From an uncultured bacterium (GTDB lineage Bacteria > Bacteroidota > Bacteroidia > Sphingobacteriales > Sphingobacteriaceae), in assembly GCA_903828245.1 (NCBI GenBank), contig CAIKLP010000082.1, positions 75,636-132,251 of the forward strand: a DNA stretch of 56,616 nt, written 5' to 3'. Positions 28,938-37,249 of this stretch are shown here, one piece after another (within the stretch, counting starts at the first letter, position 1; each line of letters starts with the position of its first letter). Both the position numbers and the translations under genes were made by a program. Under the pieces are notes generated by a model that was not told the DNA's origin, ran no database searches, and saw only the letters and a program-made list of their open reading frames with translations.

Positions 28938-31397
28938 ATGAAACAAAGCATCTTAGTGCTATTTAGCTTTTTCTTTTACCAATCCGTTTTGTTTGCGCAA
29001 GCTCCAGGCAATAGAATGCAAGGCAATATGCCAGCAAATATTTCTGTTGCAGGGCAAGTGATAGATGGGAATACAAAAAAAGGCATTCCTTTTGCAACCA
29101 TTTCTATCTTGAATACTAGAGATAATAAAATAATTGCTGGTAATGTTGCAGATGAAAAAGGTTATTTTAAAGTAGCCGATTTAAAACCGGGTAGGGTTAA
29201 AGTGGTTTACAGTTTTATAGGATATGTATCTATTACAAGCGATACTTTATTTTTAAATCCTGCAAATCCAGAAATGGTGCTAGGGGTCATAAAATTATAT
29301 GCTTCAGTGAAGCAATTGGCACAAGCAACGGTAAACGCAGATCGCGGCATGTTGCAAATGGCAATAGATAAAAAAGTTTTCAATGTAGAGAAAAATGTAC
29401 TCTCTACCGGAGGATCTGCGAACGATGTATTACAAACGATTCCATCTATTAATGTTGACTTAGAAGGAAATTTAAGTTTAAGAGGCAGCGGAAACATAAC
29501 CGTATTAATAGATGGAAGACCATCTACGCTTACCGGTACAGATCGTAATGCGGTCTTAGAGCAAATTCCTTCCTCGGCTATCGAAAGTGTAGAGTTGATA
29601 ACCAATCCAAGTGCGAAATACGATCCAGATGGCACTTCCGGAATCATTAATATTATTCTTAAAAAAAATAAACAAACAAGTTTAAATGGAAGTATTAATT
29701 CTTCTTTAACATATGGTGCCGGCCGATATAGTTTAGGTTATAACATCAATTATAAAAATAAGAAGTGGAATCTTTCAACTGGTTATAGTGTGAGGGCAAA
29801 TCAAATGAATATGCGCTCTTACAATACCAGAAAAAATTACAATACCGATACTACATTTACCAATCAAGATGGGTTAAACCATAATCAAAATACGACCAAT
29901 GTATTGAGGCTTTCGCTCGATCATTATATCAACAGCCGTTCAACAATAGGTATAACCTCTACATTAAGCAAAACAGACAAATCGAGTAATGGAAGTAGTG
30001 CAAATGTTAATTTCAATGAAACACATTTACAAACTGATGCCTTGAAAAGATTGAATATAGGGGTAGAGAACAGTTTAAATATAGATTTAGGATTAAACTA
30101 TCGTAAATCATTTTTAAAACCTAAAGAAGAGTTGTCAGTTGATTTGTCTTATTCAAATAATGCGTCTGATGCACTTACTGATTACGAGACAAGCAATACT
30201 TTCAATACAAATCTATTTATTCAAAATGCCATCAGTAAATCTAGCGTCAATTTAGCTGCATTCAAATTAGATTACGTAAACCCAATAAATGAACTAGCTA
30301 AATTAGAAACAGGATACAAGCTCAGTTTCAGATCAAATGATGCCGATTATCGTGTTGCGGATAATTCGCTAATTGCAGATACTTTAAAGCCCAATACCTT
30401 ACAATCCAATCATTTTATTTATACCGAAATAATTAATGCAGCCTATGCCAATTATAGCAGAACTATTGGTGAGTGGGGCGTTCAAGGCGGATTAAGAGTG
30501 GAGCACGCTAATATTATAACAGATCAGGTAACGGCAGGAATTAAAAATACAAAACCCTATTTAAGTTTCTTCCCGAGTCTTTATTTTGCTAGAAAATTAG
30601 GAGCTGATCAAGAAGTTCAATTAAATTATTCGAGAAGAATTAATAGACCGCAAGTAAATAATTTAAATCCATTTACCGATTTTTCTGATCCTAGAAATTT
30701 GCGAACAGGTAATCCTAATTTAAAGCCCGAGTATGTAGATGCCTATGAATTGAGTTATATTAAATATTGGAAAAGAAACACATTAACCTCTACATTGTAT
30801 TTTAGACAAACGAATGATCAAATTCAACGTTATAGATTGGTTGATAATGCTGGAATTTCAATGGTAACTTTTCAAAATTTAAGTTTTTCTAGAAATTTCG
30901 GATTCGAATTTATTGCTGTAACAGAATTAATGAAATTTTGGACTTTAACAACCAATTTAAATTTATTTAGGAATGAAATTGCTGTAAGTAGCACGAATGC
31001 GGAGCTTAAGGCTGGCTCAAATGGTTCTGTTAAAATCATGTCAACTGCTAAATTGCCGAATATTGTTGATATACAAATTTCAGGAAATTACACTTCAGCT
31101 GGTGTGACTGCTCAAGGCGAGTTTAAAGAAATGTATTCTTTTGATATTGGTTTGAAAAAAGATTTATTCAAAAACAAAGCGGTACTTTCATTAAGCATAT
31201 CCGATTTGTTTAATACAAGGTATATGCGTTTCGATTCTTATGGCACAAACTTTATGCAGTATACCCAATTCAAAAGGGACTCTCAGTTTTTAATATGTTC
31301 TTTAATATATAAGTTTGGAAAAACAGACTTTCAAAAAAGTAAACGTAATGGCAGAGAAGACGGTGCACCAAGTGGAATGGACGAGATGAGTTTTTAA
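28938..31397 (+). CDS. Outer-membrane beta-barrel receptor, TonB-dependent type (OMP_b-brl family)
   Basis: The 819-residue protein has a signal peptide ending near LFAQ. A carboxypeptidase-regulatory-like domain (about 35-115) contains VAGQVIDGNTKKGIPFAT. A plug-like region (about 125-225) includes LRGSGNITVLIDGRPS and SAKYDPDGTSGIINI. A long beta-barrel with many alternating aromatic strands follows. The receptor probably imports a ligand across the outer membrane; the ligand cannot be read from the sequence. Only 3 bases separate it from the B12-type MerR gene, so regulator and receptor share a transcript. Confidence 0.9.
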   Translation: MKQSILVLFSFFFYQSVLFAQAPGNRMQGNMPANISVAGQVIDGNTKKGIPFATISILNTRDNKIIAGNVADEKGYFKVADLKPGRVKVVYSFIGYVSITSDTLFLNPANPEMVLGVIKLYASVKQLAQATVNADRGMLQMAIDKKVFNVEKNVLSTGGSANDVLQTIPSINVDLEGNLSLRGSGNITVLIDGRPSTLTGTDRNAVLEQIPSSAIESVELITNPSAKYDPDGTSGIINIILKKNKQTSLNGSINSSLTYGAGRYSLGYNINYKNKKWNLSTGYSVRANQMNMRSYNTRKNYNTDTTFTNQDGLNHNQNTTNVLRLSLDHYINSRSTIGITSTLSKTDKSSNGSSANVNFNETHLQTDALKRLNIGVENSLNIDLGLNYRKSFLKPKEELSVDLSYSNNASDALTDYETSNTFNTNLFIQNAISKSSVNLAAFKLDYVNPINELAKLETGYKLSFRSNDADYRVADNSLIADTLKPNTLQSNHFIYTEIINAAYANYSRTIGEWGVQGGLRVEHANIITDQVTAGIKNTKPYLSFFPSLYFARKLGADQEVQLNYSRRINRPQVNNLNPFTDFSDPRNLRTGNPNLKPEYVDAYELSYIKYWKRNTLTSTLYFRQTNDQIQRYRLVDNAGISMVTFQNLSFSRNFGFEFIAVTELMKFWTLTTNLNLFRNEIAVSSTNAELKAGSNGSVKIMSTAKLPNIVDIQISGNYTSAGVTAQGEFKEMYSFDIGLKKDLFKNKAVLSLSISDLFNTRYMRFDSYGTNFMQYTQFKRDSQFLICSLIYKFGKTDFQKSKRNGREDGAPSGMDEMSF

Positions 31398-31400
31398 AAT

Positions 31401-32300
31401 ATGAAACAAGTTAACCAATTTTCTATATCAGACATTTCTGCTATTACCGGCATTAAATCTGCTACTTTAAGAATTTGGGAACAACGTTATCAAATTATTC
31501 ATGCCAAGCGCTCTGCTAGTAATATAAGGTATTACGACGATTTTGATTTGCGCATTTTCTTAAATATTTCTTGTTTAATTGAGAACGGTTTTAAGATTTC
31601 TGAAATAGCGGCTATGTCTGATGCGCAAAGAGTAGAAACAATTCAAAACTTATCTTACCCCCAACTTAATACGCCAATTGTTATTCAAGAATTAATTGAG
31701 CAGACGCTGAGTTTAAATGAGCAATTATTTAAAACCACAATACAAACTTGCATCAAAGAATTAGGCGTAATGGAAACAATGCTTCAATGCGTTTATCCTT
31801 TTTTAAGTAGAGTGGGGCTGCTTTGGCAAACAGGTTTAATTGCTCCTGCGCAAGAACACTTTGCTTCTAGTTTAATTAAGCAACGATTAATTGTTGCCAT
31901 AGATGAATTGCCGATTCCAGATTCAGCTAATGAAAATAAATTTATTTTATTTTTACCCGAGGGAGAATTTCACGAAATTGCTTTATTGTTGGCACAATTT
32001 ATGGTCCGTGCGAATGGTTTTCAGAGTTTATATTTAGGACAAAATCTGCCTATTCCATATGTTCAGGAAGTAGTAGCATCTTATCATCCTAATTATATTA
32101 TTACGATCATAACAAATGATTTAGGCGAGGATTTTTTAAGCAATTTGATGCAAGATATGACCAGCCGTTTCCCTGCTGCCACTATATTAATAGCGGGTTC
32201 TGCGGTCTCCACACATAACCCAAATCCTTTGAATAATTGCGTACCACTTTGCGCTATTGATGAACTCTATGCATTTATCGCAGAAAATATCAAAGAATAA
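31401..32300 (+). CDS. MerR-family regulator with cobalamin-binding domain (CarH/LitR-like)
   Basis: The 299-residue protein has an N-terminal MerR winged helix (about 5-75, with TLRIWEQRY and IRYYDD). A B12-binding region follows. W142, E152 and H153 reproduce exactly the W-x9-EH motif that CarH uses to sense light through adenosylcobalamin. H191 in PEGEFHEI corresponds to the lower axial histidine, and LYLGQNLP follows as in CarH. CarH proteins bind operators in the dark as tetramers and release them in light. This one should therefore be a B12-dependent photoreceptor repressor. It follows the receptor gene by 3 bases. Photolyase and folE operons are within 10 kb. Confidence 0.9.
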   Translation: MKQVNQFSISDISAITGIKSATLRIWEQRYQIIHAKRSASNIRYYDDFDLRIFLNISCLIENGFKISEIAAMSDAQRVETIQNLSYPQLNTPIVIQELIEQTLSLNEQLFKTTIQTCIKELGVMETMLQCVYPFLSRVGLLWQTGLIAPAQEHFASSLIKQRLIVAIDELPIPDSANENKFILFLPEGEFHEIALLLAQFMVRANGFQSLYLGQNLPIPYVQEVVASYHPNYIITIITNDLGEDFLSNLMQDMTSRFPAATILIAGSAVSTHNPNPLNNCVPLCAIDELYAFIAENIKE

Positions 32301-32356
32301 CAGTAATCGATCAATTTCCATTCAATTTTAATGTCAAAAATCCTTTAAAAAGCGTA

Positions 32357-32372
32357 TAAATTTGTAATTTTG
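32357..32372 (+). promoter_or_regulatory. Tandem -7 elements before sucA
   Basis: TAAATTTG (32357-32364) and TAATTTTG (32365-32372) both match TAnnTTTG exactly and abut each other, 22-30 bases before the sucA ATG at 32395. Two adjacent start sites are likely. Confidence 0.55.
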
Positions 32373-32394
32373 CGGCACAGTTTGATTGAAATAA

Positions 32395-35300
32395 ATGGAT
32401 AATTTAACATACCTCAGTAATAATTCTTCAGAATACATAGAAAATCTTTATCAGGCATATCAAGCAGATCCTGAATCAGTTGATTTTGGCTGGCAAAAAT
32501 TCTTTGAAGGCTATGACTTAGGCAGAAGCTCCGATGCCAATACGGTATCGACAGAAACACCCACCCATTTTTTAAAAGAGATAGCCGTACTTAATTTAAT
32601 TAATGGCTATCGTACCCGCGGACATTTGTTTACCAAAACAAATCCAGTTCGCGAAAGGAGAAAATATTTTCCTGGAAAAGAAATTACTCAATTCGGTTTA
32701 ACAGATGCAGATTTAGAAACCGTATTCAATGCCGGTGTGGAAGTTGGCATTGGACCTGCAAAATTAAAAGATATTGTTCAGCTTTTAGATACCACCTATT
32801 GCGAATCGATTGGATGTGAATTTATGTTTATTCGTCATCCAGAAAGAATTAAATGGTTTATCGACCGATTTGAAAAAGCGAAAAACCAACCTGCTTATAG
32901 TTTACCAGTTAAGAAAAGAATTTTAGATAAATTAAATCAAGCAGTTATTTTTGAAAATTTTTTAGGAACAAAATTTTTAGGACAGAAAAGATTTTCTTTA
33001 GAAGGTGCTGAAACTCTTATTCCTGCTTTAGATGCGGTTATCGAAAATGGTGCAGAATTAGGCTTAGAAGAATTTGTAATAGGTATGGCTCACAGAGGTA
33101 GACTCAATGTGCTTGCCAATATTATGAACAAAACCTACAAAGAAATTTTTAAAGAATTTGAAGGAAAGTTTAATCCCAACGATCCTTTCGGTGGTGACGT
33201 AAAATATCATTTAGGTTATTCCACTGATGTTAAAACAGCAAGTGGTAAAAAAGTTCATTTAAGTTTATCGCCAAATCCATCCCATCTCGAAGCGGTTAAT
33301 CCGGTAGTGGAAGGAATGGTTAGGGCAAAAATTGACCATAAATACCAAAATGATTTAAGTAAAATAGCGCCGATTTTAATTCATGGTGATGCCTCTATTG
33401 CAGGCCAAGGAATTATTTACGAGGTTTTACAAATGTCTAAGTTAGATGGCTACAAAACAGGTGGCACGATTCATTTAGTCATTAATAACCAAATTGGTTT
33501 TACTACTAATTACAAAGATGCTCGTTCGAGTACCTATTGTACCGATGTAGCAAAAACTACTTTATCGCCAGTGTTTCATGTAAATGGAGACGATGTAGAA
33601 GCTTTGGTTTTAGCTATTCAACATGCTTTAGCCTATCGACAAAAATACGCAACAGATGTTTTCATTGATATTTTGTGTTATCGTCGTTATGGACATAACG
33701 AATCTGATGAGCCAAGGTTTACGCAACCTTTGTTATATAAAACAATTGAAAGCCACCCTAACCCTCGAGAAATTTATGTTCAAAAATTAATTCAAGATGG
33801 TTCTATTAATGAGCAAGAAGCAAAAGCAATAGACACAGAATTTAGAACGCATTTACAAGAACGGTTAAACGAAGCAAAACAAGAAGAGAACACAGCTGTA
33901 GAGCCACTGTTTCAGGGTGCTTGGAAAGATTTCAGATTTTCTACGCCAAAAGATTTTACTACAAAATGGCCAACCAAGGTAGATGAAAAATTATTTTTAT
34001 CAATTGCAGATAAAATTACTTCGCTTCCTTCCGATAAAAAATTTATTGCAAAAATTCAACGCTTATTTGCAGATCGAAAAAAGATGAGCAAAGAGAGCAA
34101 AGTGTTTGATTGGGCTATGGGCGAACTCATGGCTTATGGCACTTTAATGCAAGAAGGTTTTCCGGTTAGATTGAGTGGACAAGATGTGGAGCGTGGTACT
34201 TTTTCTCATCGACATGCGGTTGTTAAAATTGAAGATTCAGAAGAGGAAGTTATTCCATTGCAATCAATCGCTAAAAATCAAGCCGACTTTGCCATTTATA
34301 ATTCACATTTATCGGAATACGGTGTATTAGGTTTTGAGTATGGTTATGCAATGGCATCACCAAATACGCTCACCATTTGGGAAGCGCAGTTTGGCGATTT
34401 TATTAATGGTGCACAAATCATCGTCGATCAATTTATTACTAGTGCAGAATATAAATGGAGAAGATCTAACGGCTTAGTGATGTTATTGCCGCATGGTTAT
34501 GAAGGGCAAGGCCCAGAACATTCATCGGCAAGAATTGAAAGATTTTTAGAAGCTTGTGCCAATGATAATATTCAATTAGCGAATTGCACCACGCCAGCAA
34601 ATTATTTCCATTTGCTTAGAAGGCAAATGCATCGCCCTTTCCGTAAACCATTAATGGTATTTAGTCCAAAGAGTTTGTTGAGAAATCCTGCTTGTGTGAG
34701 TCCTTTAACAGATTTTACTAAAGGATTTTTTCAAGAAATAATTGACGATACAAATGTAAAGCTAAAAGAAGTGAAGCGCGTATTGTTTTGCTCGGGTAAA
34801 ATATATTATGATTTATTGGCAAAGCAGCAAAAAGAAAACAGAAGAGATGTTGCCATTATTAGATTAGAACAAATTTTCCCATTGCCTATTGCGCAAATTC
34901 AACAAATTATTGCCAAATACGATCAAGCGACTGATATTTTTTGGGTACAAGAAGAACCAATGAATATGGGTGTTTGGCCGTATTTAGTTGCTAAAATGCG
35001 CAGAGAGCCGATCGAAGTAATTGCTAGAAAAGAAAGCAGCAGTACCGCAACGGGCTATAATAAACAACATTTAAGACAACAAGAATATATTGTTAATACC
35101 GCATTCGAAATGGCGAAAACGGTAATAGCGACAAAGGCTACTGCCACTCCAAAAGCTGCTGCGAAAAAGGTGACGACTAAAAAATCTGTCGCGAAAAAAG
35201 CTACTGGCGTTACGAAAGCTACAGTAAAAAAAGTTGCTGCAAAAAAGCTAGAAGTTAAAAAGCCGGTAATAAAAAAATCACCAGCGAAAAAAACGGCAGC

Positions 35301-35409
35301 AAGCAAATCAGTAAAACCATTACTTAAAAAATCGACAAAGGCAAAAGTTAAATCTGCCCCAAAAGCGGCAACAAAAAAAGTAGTTAAAAAAACAACCAAG
35401 AAAAAATAA
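32395..35409 (+). CDS. sucA: 2-oxoglutarate dehydrogenase E1 component with lysine-rich C-terminal tail
   Basis: The 1004-residue protein has the short N-terminal E2-binding helix ([18 protein letters not shown]). The thiamine diphosphate domain follows with GMAHRGRLN near residue 227 and [10 protein letters not shown], and the C-terminal transketolase-like domain has [19 protein letters not shown]. It decarboxylates 2-oxoglutarate in the TCA cycle. The catalytic body ends near residue 907. The last 97 residues are roughly one third lysine with Ala, Thr, Val and Pro, resembling histone H1 or AlgP-like tails, an addition not usual for SucA. SucB follows after 7 bases. Tandem -7 elements lie upstream. 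Confidence 0.96.
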   Translation: MDNLTYLSNNSSEYIENLYQAYQADPESVDFGWQKFFEGYDLGRSSDANTVSTETPTHFLKEIAVLNLINGYRTRGHLFTKTNPVRERRKYFPGKEITQFGLTDADLETVFNAGVEVGIGPAKLKDIVQLLDTTYCESIGCEFMFIRHPERIKWFIDRFEKAKNQPAYSLPVKKRILDKLNQAVIFENFLGTKFLGQKRFSLEGAETLIPALDAVIENGAELGLEEFVIGMAHRGRLNVLANIMNKTYKEIFKEFEGKFNPNDPFGGDVKYHLGYSTDVKTASGKKVHLSLSPNPSHLEAVNPVVEGMVRAKIDHKYQNDLSKIAPILIHGDASIAGQGIIYEVLQMSKLDGYKTGGTIHLVINNQIGFTTNYKDARSSTYCTDVAKTTLSPVFHVNGDDVEALVLAIQHALAYRQKYATDVFIDILCYRRYGHNESDEPRFTQPLLYKTIESHPNPREIYVQKLIQDGSINEQEAKAIDTEFRTHLQERLNEAKQEENTAVEPLFQGAWKDFRFSTPKDFTTKWPTKVDEKLFLSIADKITSLPSDKKFIAKIQRLFADRKKMSKESKVFDWAMGELMAYGTLMQEGFPVRLSGQDVERGTFSHRHAVVKIEDSEEEVIPLQSIAKNQADFAIYNSHLSEYGVLGFEYGYAMASPNTLTIWEAQFGDFINGAQIIVDQFITSAEYKWRRSNGLVMLLPHGYEGQGPEHSSARIERFLEACANDNIQLANCTTPANYFHLLRRQMHRPFRKPLMVFSPKSLLRNPACVSPLTDFTKGFFQEIIDDTNVKLKEVKRVLFCSGKIYYDLLAKQQKENRRDVAIIRLEQIFPLPIAQIQQIIAKYDQATDIFWVQEEPMNMGVWPYLVAKMRREPIEVIARKESSSTATGYNKQHLRQQEYIVNTAFEMAKTVIATKATATPKAAAKKVTTKKSVAKKATGVTKATVKKVAAKKLEVKKPVIKKSPAKKTAASKSVKPLLKKSTKAKVKSAPKAATKKVVKKTTKKK

Positions 35410-35416
35410 ATCAACC

Positions 35417-36625
35417 ATGAGTATAGAAATGAAAATACCTGCAGTAGGGGAATCAATTACCGAAGTGACCCTATCAAAATGGATTAAAAATAATGGTGAT
35501 TATGTGCAGATGGATGAAATTATTGCGGAGTTAGAATCCGACAAAGCGACCTTTGAGTTAACTGCAGAAAAGGCTGGAGTATTGATTACTAAGGCATCAG
35601 AAGGCGATACCATTGCAATAGGATCTGTTGTTTGCGTAATAGATGATAAAGCGGCAACACCTGTAAGCGCAGTTAAATCAGCGCCAGCAGCAGAAAAAGC
35701 ATTGACTACTTCGATCCCCGTTCCAGAAACAAAAAAATCAAATAATGAGGCAACTTATGCGACTGGTCATCCTTCTCCTGCGGCTGCTAAAATTTTATCA
35801 GAAAAAGGAATTGATGCACAAGCGGTAAAAGGTTCTGGTATAGACGGCAGAATTACGAAAGAAGATGCACAAGCTGCAAATCGTTCGGAAGTTAAATCGG
35901 CTGCAGCAATCATTGCTCCTGGCAGCAGAGCAATGCGTTCAGAAAAAATGTCTTCATTGAGAAAAACAGTAGCTAAAAGATTAGTAGCCGTAAAAAATGA
36001 AACAGCTATGCTGACTACTTTTAACGAAGTAGACATGCAACCAATTATGGACATTCGTACAAAGTATAAAGATAAATTTAAAGAAAAATACGGTGTGGGT
36101 TTAGGCTTTATGTCATTCTTTACAAAGGCGGTATGCGAAGCGCTTCAGGCCTTTCCGGCAGTGAATGCGCAAATCAATGGCGAAGAAATTATCTATCATC
36201 ACTATGCTGATATTTCTATAGCTGTTTCTGCGCCAAAAGGATTAGTAGTGCCTATCATAAAAAATGCAGAATCTTTATCTTTAGCAGGAATAGAAAAAGC
36301 GGTTGCCGAATTGGCAACAAAAGCAAGAGAAAATAAATTAACATTGGAAGAAATGACAGGGGGTACTTTTACCATCACCAATGGTGGCGTATTTGGTTCC
36401 ATGATGTCAACTCCAATTATTAATGCCCCGCAATCTGCTATTTTAGGCATGCATAATATTGTCGATAGACCAGTTGCCATTAACGGCCAAGTGGTTATTA
36501 GACCCATGATGTATGTGGCACTTTCTTACGATCACAGAATCATTGACGGTCGCGAATCCGTAGGATTTTTAGTACGCGTTAAACAACTATTAGAAAATCC
36601 TGAACGCATGTTGTTAGGGGTTTAA
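35417..36625 (+). CDS. sucB: Dihydrolipoyllysine succinyltransferase, E2 of 2-oxoglutarate dehydrogenase
   Basis: The short frame starts MKIPAVGES after four residues (ATG at 35417). The 402-residue protein has an N-terminal lipoyl domain with the lipoylated lysine in ESDKATFE (about residue 43). A peripheral subunit-binding domain lies near 113-150 ([14 protein letters not shown]). The catalytic domain ends with [11 protein letters not shown], containing the active-site His and Asp. It transfers succinyl groups from lipoate to CoA. It is in an operon with sucA; the E3 partner could be the dihydrolipoyl dehydrogenase at 55.5 kb. Confidence 0.97.
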   Translation: MSIEMKIPAVGESITEVTLSKWIKNNGDYVQMDEIIAELESDKATFELTAEKAGVLITKASEGDTIAIGSVVCVIDDKAATPVSAVKSAPAAEKALTTSIPVPETKKSNNEATYATGHPSPAAAKILSEKGIDAQAVKGSGIDGRITKEDAQAANRSEVKSAAAIIAPGSRAMRSEKMSSLRKTVAKRLVAVKNETAMLTTFNEVDMQPIMDIRTKYKDKFKEKYGVGLGFMSFFTKAVCEALQAFPAVNAQINGEEIIYHHYADISIAVSAPKGLVVPIIKNAESLSLAGIEKAVAELATKARENKLTLEEMTGGTFTITNGGVFGSMMSTPIINAPQSAILGMHNIVDRPVAINGQVVIRPMMYVALSYDHRIIDGRESVGFLVRVKQLLENPERMLLGV

Positions 36626-36645
36626 TTTTTTTCAAATTCATTTTG

Positions 36646-36680
36646 AAAGCCTGAAGCTATATTAGTTTCAGGCTTTTTTT
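36646..36680 (+). terminator. Rho-independent terminator of sucAB
   Basis: A 10-bp stem AAAGCCTGAA/TTCAGGCTTT closes an 11-base loop and runs into a T-tract ending at 36680. It lies 20 bases after the sucB stop and only 3 bases before the Crp/Fnr-type palindrome, isolating the next promoter. Confidence 0.9.
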
Positions 36681-36683
36681 ATT

Positions 36684-36728
36684 TATGACATTTGTCATAT
36701 TTAAATGTCAAGTTAAAAGATATTTTTA
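36684..36728 (+). promoter_or_regulatory. Crp/Fnr-type operator and promoter of the DUF2231-like gene
   Basis: The perfect palindrome TATGACATTTGTCATA (36684-36699) is followed after 21 bases by TATTTTTA (36721-36728), one mismatch from TAnnTTTG. This puts the operator centre near -41, the class II activator position. The same arrangement recurs before ccoI and ccoS. Confidence 0.75.
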
Positions 36729-36754
36729 CCTAGTTAAACCTAAACTCCTTTTCG

Positions 36755-37249
36755 ATGAACACGGCACACATTCACCTAGTGATTACACACTTGCCAATAA
36801 TTGGCGCATTTATTGGTTTGTTAATATTAGCATTTGCTTACCTAAAAAAAGATGCAAATGTAAAGACGGCAGCTTATTTAGTTTTTGTAGTATGTGCCAT
36901 TGGTGCCTGCATTGCTTATGCTACCGGAGAAGGCGCGGAAGAAGTAGTGGAGAATTTACCAGGAGTTGTAGAAGCTGCTATAGAGACGCATGAAGATGCG
37001 GCGATGTATAGTTTGGTTTCGATGATTGCTTTGGGTGTAATGTCAATTATTGGCATCATTCAAATTCGTTGGAATGCCAGTAAGTTTAATTTTATACATT
37101 CATTAATCCTCGTGCTTTCTTTGTTGAGCATGGCCACTATTGCCTATACAGGCAACTTAGGAGGAAAAATTAGACATACCGAAATTGCAAATGCTTCGGC
37201 TGCTCTTCCAAATAATGAGCAGCCTAGCAATGAATCTGATGAGGATTAG
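36755..37249 (+). CDS. Small four-helix membrane protein (DUF2231-like)
   Basis: The 164-residue protein has four predicted membrane helices, at about 8-28, 38-57, 83-103 and 112-132. Conserved-looking histidines are H5, H7 and H12 (HIHLVITHLP), the HED segment before helix 3 and GGKIRH after helix 4. The layout resembles DUF2231-type membrane proteins, whose histidines have been suggested to hold haem or metal; that is inference. The C-terminal tail is acidic. A Crp/Fnr palindrome upstream ties it to the respiratory genes. Its last 4 bases overlap the convergent transporter gene. Confidence 0.8.
   Translation: MNTAHIHLVITHLPIIGAFIGLLILAFAYLKKDANVKTAAYLVFVVCAIGACIAYATGEGAEEVVENLPGVVEAAIETHEDAAMYSLVSMIALGVMSIIGIIQIRWNASKFNFIHSLILVLSLLSMATIAYTGNLGGKIRHTEIANASAALPNNEQPSNESDED

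Noticed and set aside
21723-32300. Carotenoid biosynthesis genes expected beside a CarH-type regulator
   Set aside because: No crtB, crtI or related gene is found on either strand, so the regulon proposed here cannot rest on carotenoid synthesis.
35055-35456. Minus-strand open frame that looks like a very hydrophobic Phe/Val/Ala-rich membrane protein
   Set aside because: It is the antisense of the lysine codons in the SucA tail (AAA/AAG read as TTT/CTT); no promoter or family is seen.
36685-36993. Plus-strand open frame starting inside the Crp/Fnr palindrome
   Set aside because: It overlaps the DUF2231-like gene in another frame, and its start lies in the operator upstream of the predicted transcription start.
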